Assembly (NCBI GenBank): GCA_003116975.1
Contig: BGKB01000298.1
Span: 1-39,132 of the forward strand
Reading direction: 5' to 3'
DNA length: 39,132 bases
DNA from: Aurantiochytrium sp. KH105
Taxonomy: Eukaryota; Sar; Bigyra; Thraustochytrida; Thraustochytriidae
Shown here: piece by piece, positions 34,301-39,132 of the stretch
Layout: each line of letters begins with the position of its first letter
Position numbering within the stretch: the first letter of the stretch is position 1
Notes under the pieces: generated by a model
What the model saw: the letters and a program-made list of their open reading frames with translations, nothing else
Told to the model about the DNA's origin: nothing
Database searches by the model: none
Position numbers and translations under genes: made by a program

Positions 34301-37104
34301 TCCACATATTGGCTACCTTCGAGAACGTGAGCAAAAGGGGTGCCACCACAGGCAGCTACGACCGTGTTGGCGTCAAATGCCTCGCCGGAAGGAATCTCTG
34401 TCAGAACCACAGGAATAGGCTCGTAGGTCATGTCAAAGACTTGGTCACCATCGTGCAGATCGATTGTGGAGTCGGCAAACTGAAAGTAAAAGTTGTCCTG
34501 GACGTCGGTCTCTGCAAACGTCAGATCGACTGCAAGAGCTGTTGCTGGTACCGTGTACTCCGTGTTTACAGCAGACGTTTCAAAGTGAACGGTCATGCCA
34601 GGGCAATTTGCGAAAGTTAAGTCGACACCGACACTGCCGAGGCTAAAATTGCATCTCGTTGCGGCTGTGTGCAGGGTCAGCGTGCGGCTCGTCACATCGT
34701 GAATGACGAGACCAGATATGTCGTCCTGCACCAGCAAAGAAGACGAGACGAGATCCTGGGCGTCGGCGCCGACACCTTCAATGACGTGGTCCGTGTCCTT
34801 CAATTCCAATTTGACTGAGGCGCCAACAGGAATATTGGCGCCAAAGCTGCCACCCGCGCCAGTAGTTGTCGAAATGACGGTCGTCCAAGAGCCGCCTACT
34901 TGAACCAGGACCTCGTATGGGACTCCCTGCAAAGCGCAAATGCCCGACGAGACACCGTCCAGGTGAGGAAAACCAATGACGCCGGTAACCGAGCGGCTTC
35001 CCGTGTCCACGAGCGAGACGTCGGTCACTTCGTAGTAGCGCGTCGTGATGTGGACGCCACTGCTTATCGCGCTCGATGCCGAGCAGGCTCCTGTTGCTTC
35101 GTCAATGGTTGTGCACACCTCGATGTCAGTAGCGTAGGCGCCTGTCTCGGCACTGACAATGGTGATGCTGGACGTCTCAGATGAGCTGGATCGCGCAGAA
35201 TCCTCATATTCGATACGAGCAATACCTGCGGCGTCCGTCACAGCTGTGCGTTGTACGCTGCTACCTTCAGTTGTATAAGTGATGGTAATGCCCTGTACAG
35301 GAACGGTACGGTAAATGTTGCTCACGGTGAAGCGGACTGCAGTCATGTATGATAGCGTCGTTTCTTGGCAAACCTTGGCAGAAGCCGACATGTACTTGAC
35401 CGAAGGCTGCGAGGGATCCCACCAGGTGGAAGGGACCATTGCTAGGTTGTCGTCCGAATTGATGATCCACCTGTTCGCGACACAGACTTTGAAGTTGCTA
35501 TTCACTGGAACGGCGGTTGTCACAGCCAAGTCCGAGACTGTCACTTGCTGTTGGGACGCGACACAGCCATGGTCTGGGTTGGCAACTTCGATAGTCGACA
35601 TGACGACCCCGGTAGCGGTCTCGCTTGTCACAGTGTATCCAGACACGATGCTCGGATCAATCACAGAGGGGAAAGTCACCTCGAGAGAACTGGTGCTCGC
35701 ATCGGAGACGTGGGGGAAGGCAGAAAGGTCGCCCTGCTCAAACGGTCTGTAGAGACTAAAGTCAAAGCTACCAGGTTCCTGAAAGGCCATGGAAAGTAGG
35801 CTACTACCCAGCTCAGAGTCTCTGCAGACGCGGTGTTGGCAAGCGACACCTGCGCGAGTGGCTTTTGCGCAGGCTCCTTGGACTGCAGCGGAGAGAGTGT
35901 CTTCGACGCAGTACGAGTTGGCGGGGCATGCATTCTTGTTGCCATTGCTGCAATAGTAGCCAGCCTCGCATGGCTGGCAGCTATCGACAGTCGCCGTCGA
36001 CGATTGGATGTAGTAGCCCGGAAAGCAAGAAGGACAATCACGAGCACCAGAATAAACGTTGGAATCCGCGTAGCGGGCTGCAAAGCCCCCCCAAGTTTTC
36101 AGATAGCAGAGCTTGTTGGATTTGACCCATGAGAAGATCACGCAGTCTTTATGCTTTTGGCACTCGCGGCGGCAATCGTGCGGGTTCGCAATGCCACTTC
36201 TCGTCACAATGTCGGAATTCGGAAAGTTTTGGCCTGCTCGCATGCAGCCGTCCTGGTATAGTAACTTGGCAAAGTCTCGCGCCAGTTCAATGTCGTTACC
36301 ATCCTTTTCGCAGTACAGGTTTCCCGACAAGTAACGCTGATTCGAGTTAGCCGGCGCACCTTCCCAGGAGCCTAGGTTGAGAACATCGTTGTAGAGTGTG
36401 CACGTATTGCCCGAGTCCGTCTTCTTGAACCGCCACGAGAGACATGGCAGGTGATTTCCCGTTGATACATAGTTTTGATTGTTGTACGACCATTTGCAAA
36501 TTGAAGCACCGTTCGTTGTAATTGTTGGAAAAATTTCACTGAGGCCTGATACAGAGGCGCCTCGAACACCTCCACTACTTGAGGAGGCAAGACACGAACT
36601 ATCAAACTTCTCCCTTGAGATGTCACCTTCGTAGTCGGAGACATATTTGTAGCATACGGCCGAATAGCAAGGCGTCGCGCGAAGGTAGTTGGTCTTGATG
36701 CGCCAAAATTTCTCCGTATCACCAGTGAACTGTTGCGCGTAGCATTTATCGAAGTTGTGTGCCCCACCCCACTCGCAGTAATATTCACGATGACGGAGGT
36801 ACGCAGTGGGCTTGCCGCTCATCGTGAGCTGAACTCCGCGGTACTTGGCATTTTGAAACCAAGATTTGCATCTGTCTGCGCATTCTTGGGGCGTGTCGGC
36901 ATTAGCAGCAGAAGAGGACATGAGAACGTTGGTGTTTCCGCCGTAAGCGTTGGCATACACCGGGAAGTGGCCGTGGACAATGCAGCCAGGATTTTTGACG
37001 GCAAGATCATGATTCTTTGCGCTTTCGTAGGATTGGAGCGTTCCTTCAGCGTACAATGCAGCTGCTGCTGCGATGCAAAGCGTCAGAAGCAGTCGGTACC
37101 GCAT
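31369..37104 (-). CDS. Large type I membrane protein with PAN-like and Cys-rich extracellular domains
   Basis: 1,911 residues from the ATG at 37104, which opens on a signal peptide (MRYRLLLTLCIAAAAALYAEG). The in-frame ATG at 37272 gives an Arg-rich leader and is less likely. Visible parts: two cysteine-rich PAN/apple-like domains (about 35-125 and 280-357), a short Cys-rich GCC2/GCC3-like stretch (CFPGYYIQ...CEAGYYC...CPANSYC, about 358-428), then about 1,400 residues of beta-rich, Ser/Thr- and Asp-rich sequence with Ig-like or fibronectin-like repeats. One transmembrane helix at about 1847-1869 (IAAIVAPTVLAVIAAVVAAV) is followed by RRRRNRR and a 42-residue cytosolic tail. PAN domains bind proteins or carbohydrates. 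I infer a cell-surface or cell-wall contact protein. No enzymatic motif is seen and I do not recognise the family. Confidence 0.8.
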   Translation of the reverse strand: MRYRLLLTLCIAAAAALYAEGTLQSYESAKNHDLAVKNPGCIVHGHFPVYANAYGGNTNVLMSSSAANADTPQECADRCKSWFQNAKYRGVQLTMSGKPTAYLRHREYYCEWGGAHNFDKCYAQQFTGDTEKFWRIKTNYLRATPCYSAVCYKYVSDYEGDISREKFDSSCLASSSSGGVRGASVSGLSEIFPTITTNGASICKWSYNNQNYVSTGNHLPCLSWRFKKTDSGNTCTLYNDVLNLGSWEGAPANSNQRYLSGNLYCEKDGNDIELARDFAKLLYQDGCMRAGQNFPNSDIVTRSGIANPHDCRRECQKHKDCVIFSWVKSNKLCYLKTWGGFAARYADSNVYSGARDCPSCFPGYYIQSSTATVDSCQPCEAGYYCSNGNKNACPANSYCVEDTLSAAVQGACAKATRAGVACQHRVCRDSELGSSLLSMAFQEPGSFDFSLYRPFEQGDLSAFPHVSDASTSSLEVTFPSVIDPSIVSGYTVTSETATGVVMSTIEVANPDHGCVASQQQVTVSDLAVTTAVPVNSNFKVCVANRWIINSDDNLAMVPSTWWDPSQPSVKYMSASAKVCQETTLSYMTAVRFTVSNIYRTVPVQGITITYTTEGSSVQRTAVTDAAGIARIEYEDSARSSSSETSSITIVSAETGAYATDIEVCTTIDEATGACSASSAISSGVHITTRYYEVTDVSLVDTGSRSVTGVIGFPHLDGVSSGICALQGVPYEVLVQVGGSWTTVISTTTGAGGSFGANIPVGASVKLELKDTDHVIEGVGADAQDLVSSSLLVQDDISGLVIHDVTSRTLTLHTAATRCNFSLGSVGVDLTFANCPGMTVHFETSAVNTEYTVPATALAVDLTFAETDVQDNFYFQFADSTIDLHDGDQVFDMTYEPIPVVLTEIPSGEAFDANTVVAACGGTPFAHVLEGSQYVDFVIKTEQTYNDQACGLMPSDIEIVVTNGLAPTVETASCNEASPCSLSAEDIAANASEVVTSLLVGEPTRPLDRAAAAHSVEEFIRSVVIELRLPSHWNSSDSSIASARFKTVDCLVIGKVVLNEGAIGTFPGQDPIPLFYLYAPPVSRASIGGSYASASFTGSFSVESSLYVKVTDEDGATSSYKVSAGMKFGGGSANIATGGTTSTTSANVTALDDVVNTTTTSTTFELKTKIGSTGKKGDMVLFMGSVANLTEATLLSFLQPSCMVGSAESLGWGQKSASLVYQTRADCERSLRVTERSIESLAANLDSLDSEDVQLQLSDALVQRDQWLSLLKHWDDDFRGSLNFPLDNWDTGSDATNIVTFGAGGFSFSETTTSSSRSVTDFYSTTSSESMKELVEASLSGGFELFNVGISSEISSSDEISVQREVEVTLSETDTDQVETSVSTVYGATDVGDTITVAMYRSPYSGAHVYRVLGGTTQCPHVPGTLAREAFTLLVAKAPADKLDTDTGSFSFYIDTRAASLDSSDATFAVKISVDSQSATGGIVYSAGGQVLSSGLTIDVEAGVQHPVQVFYERLDTSILSTTVVITVESSCDSGISASESFTLNWVQSCAPLAWAGDLALDTDSWELSTASPTLLLERASGSDDVARTVSVWASAYVDGTIAGTAVQIGNFAPGYTQLELSSDDVSGVLVDGQRYVLELRAACDATGSVRSSRRLGVYDVSGPKLTSIIPVSHIRASNTNFAVANLRFNEMVDCSASGLSVTLTEPESNTTIDAALSCSSWLYDASVVLMNVAAADVAIWSASTVELRIRGVTDLFGNVGEIISTGNRRRLANEDDAFQLTIPEIPATLAGEDYKWQLPDTDEVASYIADARDRLLPSSQAIPSTFTTADANVNGSGNGNGESDSDIAAIVAPTVLAVIAAVVAAVVVIRRRRNRRHDSSRSSGRASQYSAVEAKHAGDSVVAANPVYASA

Positions 37105-37508
37105 GCTTGACACTCTTCTTGGCTCTTGCGATCGCTTTTTTCGGGTTTCGGTTTTGCCCCGAGCTCTTTGCTCGTGGCAACAACATCTAGCTTCAGGCAA
37201 TGCTACAAGAAACAATGGAGCAAGTGATCGAGCGAGCGAGCGAGCGAGCGAGGGAAATCGCCTCGAGAACAAGCAGGTCTTGGCCGTTGGTTAAAGTGAA
37301 AGTCTACTATTCTCTATGCGAGCGAAAAGTACCTCGAGCAGAGGGAGATTCTTCTTCCGAGCCCGAGCGAGGGATGCTGAAGCGTTCCGCAACTATCGAA
37401 GTGAAATTTACATTTGGTAGTCCTCGACTTGATTGATTGGAGCAAGCCATTTCCAAGTATCGACGTACGTAGTCTCTACTAGTGTGTGGGCGAGCGCTCG
37501 GCCGCCGT

Positions 37509-37945
37509 TCAAGGCCAGGCCCTGCAAACAGCCGCCGTTGACATGCCGCAAACGCATAGAAAATAGTCGCGGCTCCGTCCGGCGCTCACGCAAAACTCGT
37601 GGAAGGGAAGCGCTACAAACGGCCCGGACGAGATAAGTGCCATCCAGACAAATTGCATGATCGCAAACTCTTGGGACAGAAGTGGCTGCGGAATGAAGCA
37701 GGATCTCAAAATGAACAAGTATACTTCCTTCTCGGGCAGCTCGCTCGATGCAGAAACCAGGCGCGCGTCGATCTTCTCCAGTCACCAGTCACCGAAATGA
37801 CTACTTTGGAGTCTACATAACCTGCAGCCCGGCTGCGATCAGCTAGCTGGCCTGGGTGCGTCGTGCACATAGAGGGTAGGAAGATTTCTGCGCGTGGGGC
37901 AGCGGCAGTTCTCCCTTTCATCTCAAGAATCTTGCACACCGCCAT
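37509..37945 (-). other. Possible small coding sequence
   Basis: An ATG at 37945 (MAVCKILEMKGRTAAAPRAE) and a downstream stretch from about 37786 (EKIDARLVSASSELPEKEVY, then a hydrophobic LFILRSCFIPQPLL segment) are both protein-like, in different frames. A 41-nt gap starting GT and ending AG would join them. The antisense frame is also open, so I rate this low. Identity unknown. Confidence 0.15.
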
Positions 37946-38669
37946 TTACGGCGCACAAAATTGAGCGTGAGCCCACTTTACAAACCTCTTTCACTACTGC
38001 TCCAATTGCCAACGCTAGAAGGTCAGTAGAGTTTCCAGCCTCATGTTGGCAAGGTTCTCAGTCCAGGTTGCGCTGGCTTGCGCCCGTCAGCTTCCATAAA
38101 AAGAGCACGCTCGCGGGCTCGGTTGTTTGCAAAGCTTGTTCTGCGCGGCGCGCACCCACTCACGGCTGGGCCTCGCTCGCAGCTCTGCAGCTGCAGCTGC
38201 AGCTGCAGACGGCCTTCAAGTTGGGTGTTGTCGTCATCTGAAGTTCACATGTGATAAAGCTTAAAAAGCGCCACATCTTCCAATCTTCGAATCTAGGCTC
38301 GGCAGTCGGGAGTGCACACTCTTCGCATGGGACTGGGATGCAGGCCTGTCAGTGTAACATGCGCTGGACAAGGCGGGCGCGCGCTCGAGAAATGCTCTCG
38401 TCCGGAAACCAGGCCTCGCTCGTAGACGGGCCTGGTAGGGCCGCGCCGCCGGGCCGGGCAGTCTGTTTCTACACACAATCAAGCAGGGAAAGAGATTTGC
38501 GTTCCGCACGGCCGCTTGGATCGCAGCTGGGGGGCTTTTTTTTGCGTTCCTCCGAGCCTTGCTGGATTCCAGCTGGGTATAGAATTTCCTCGAGGCCACA
38601 GCCACCACAAGTGGCCGTCCGGCCCGTACCCGACGGATAATAGATTGAGAAGCGCTGAATGTCGCGCGT

Positions 38670-38724
38670 GCGGCCGAGCGAGCGGCCGAGCGGAGCGGCC
38701 GAGCAAGCGGCCGAGCGAGCGGCC
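38670..38724 (+). repeat. GCGGCCGAGC tandem repeat
   Basis: Four to five units of 10-15 bp built from CGGCCG (a palindrome) and GAGCGAGC or GAGCGGAGC. High GC, likely unstable. Confidence 0.75.
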
Positions 38725-39132
38725 TTGCCTTGCGTATGATTTCCGAAATCATCTCATCTTGATCGTCTTGTATACTACATCGCACGACTCATGTTCACTT
38801 CCAGGCTGCCGAGAATTTGTTGTGCGTCTCGAGTCTCGAACATCGCGCACATCTCTCTAGCTTGCAGCTGAGCTGTTAAAGTTTGGTAGAAAAGACCGAT
38901 CAAACATTTTGAGAACGCAGCACTCTCCTCTAAGCCCGGTACACACTCAGCTTGCGATTGGTGAATGCCGGACTAGGCCCCAGAATGGGGCCAAATTATG
39001 TGCAGCCGCGGAAAGGAGAGAAAAGAGAAAAGAAGGGGAAAGGATCGGGTAGATCTAAGCGACTGATGAATCCCCCCTCTGAGCAACTTTTAACTTTGAA
39101 ACTTTTTACATTTTTCAGGGTTTTTGCTATGA

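Larger units (their letters stand above)
37105..39132. other. End region without a firm gene
   Basis: 2 kb. It holds a GAGC-unit array (37229-37252) in the promoter of the large membrane protein gene, a GCAGCT array (38185-38210), and a GCGGCCGAGC-type array (38670-38724). A further single TGCAAAGCTTG occurs near 38128, as in the 16-bp repeat. Both strands have open frames of 60-174 codons with no recognisable motifs. Confidence 0.55.

Noticed and set aside
37105..37272. Upstream start of the large membrane protein at 37272
   Set aside because: It would place an Arg-rich leader before a clear signal peptide that starts at 37104.
38261..38785. Minus-strand ORF of 174 codons
   Set aside because: Built on the GCGGCCGAGC array (Arg/Ala/Pro repeats); no motif, other frames equally open.

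Overview
This is nuclear DNA of a single-celled eukaryote. Genes lie on both strands, most lack introns, and the two mRNA introns that can be placed have GT...AG ends and a CTGAC branch-site-like motif. Spacers are full of four-base and longer tandem repeats. A cilium gene (CFAP52), a GC-rich coding style, protist-type secreted and membrane proteins and a PIF/Harbinger element together suggest a zoospore-forming stramenopile, most likely a thraustochytrid (Labyrinthulomycetes). That placement is inference, since no rRNA is present.

Layout. 332-1513 (-) mitochondrial dihydroorotate dehydrogenase. About 1660-7860: a three-gene PIF/Harbinger-type transposon inserted between two divergent host genes. 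It carries an unrecognised + strand ORF, a DDE transposase (-) and a Myb/SANT-like protein (-), inverted ends sharing a 21-bp perfect core, and subterminal hairpin-forming repeats. 8061-9446 (+) sphingosine/diacylglycerol kinase-like. 9783-11000 (-) ABHD4/5-type hydrolase. 11723-14585 (-) arginyl-tRNA synthetase with a GST-like N-terminus and one intron. 15250-17274 (+) CFAP52. 17793-19010 (+) cap trimethylguanosine synthase TGS1. 19776-20363 (-) MORN-repeat protein. 20926-22131 (-) seven-helix membrane protein. 22132-24497 gene-poor and repetitive. 24498-26711 (+) secreted sulfatase. 27177-28898 (+) AMP-forming acyl-CoA synthetase-like, one intron. 29181-29329 (+) tRNA-Lys(UUU) with an intron. 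29838-31169 (+) inositol-pentakisphosphate 2-kinase. 31369-37104 (-) a 1,911-residue type I membrane protein. 37105-39132 no firm gene.

The strongest unusual signal is the tRNA-Lys gene. Its first nine bases (acceptor 5' strand plus T8, A9) are separated from the rest by 77 bp that has every mark of a spliceosomal intron: GTAAGT donor, CTAAC branch motif 30 nt from the end, pyrimidine-rich stretch, CAG acceptor. Removing it gives a complete cloverleaf with all conserved bases. Known tRNA introns of nuclear genes sit mainly at 37/38 and are cut by the tRNA endonuclease, so this deserves direct testing.

The host genes are mostly unrelated housekeeping genes (pyrimidine synthesis, lipid signalling, translation, snRNA cap maturation, inositol phosphate metabolism) and do not form one pathway. 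The transposon genes do appear to work together: transposase, DNA-binding partner, and a third protein of unknown role.
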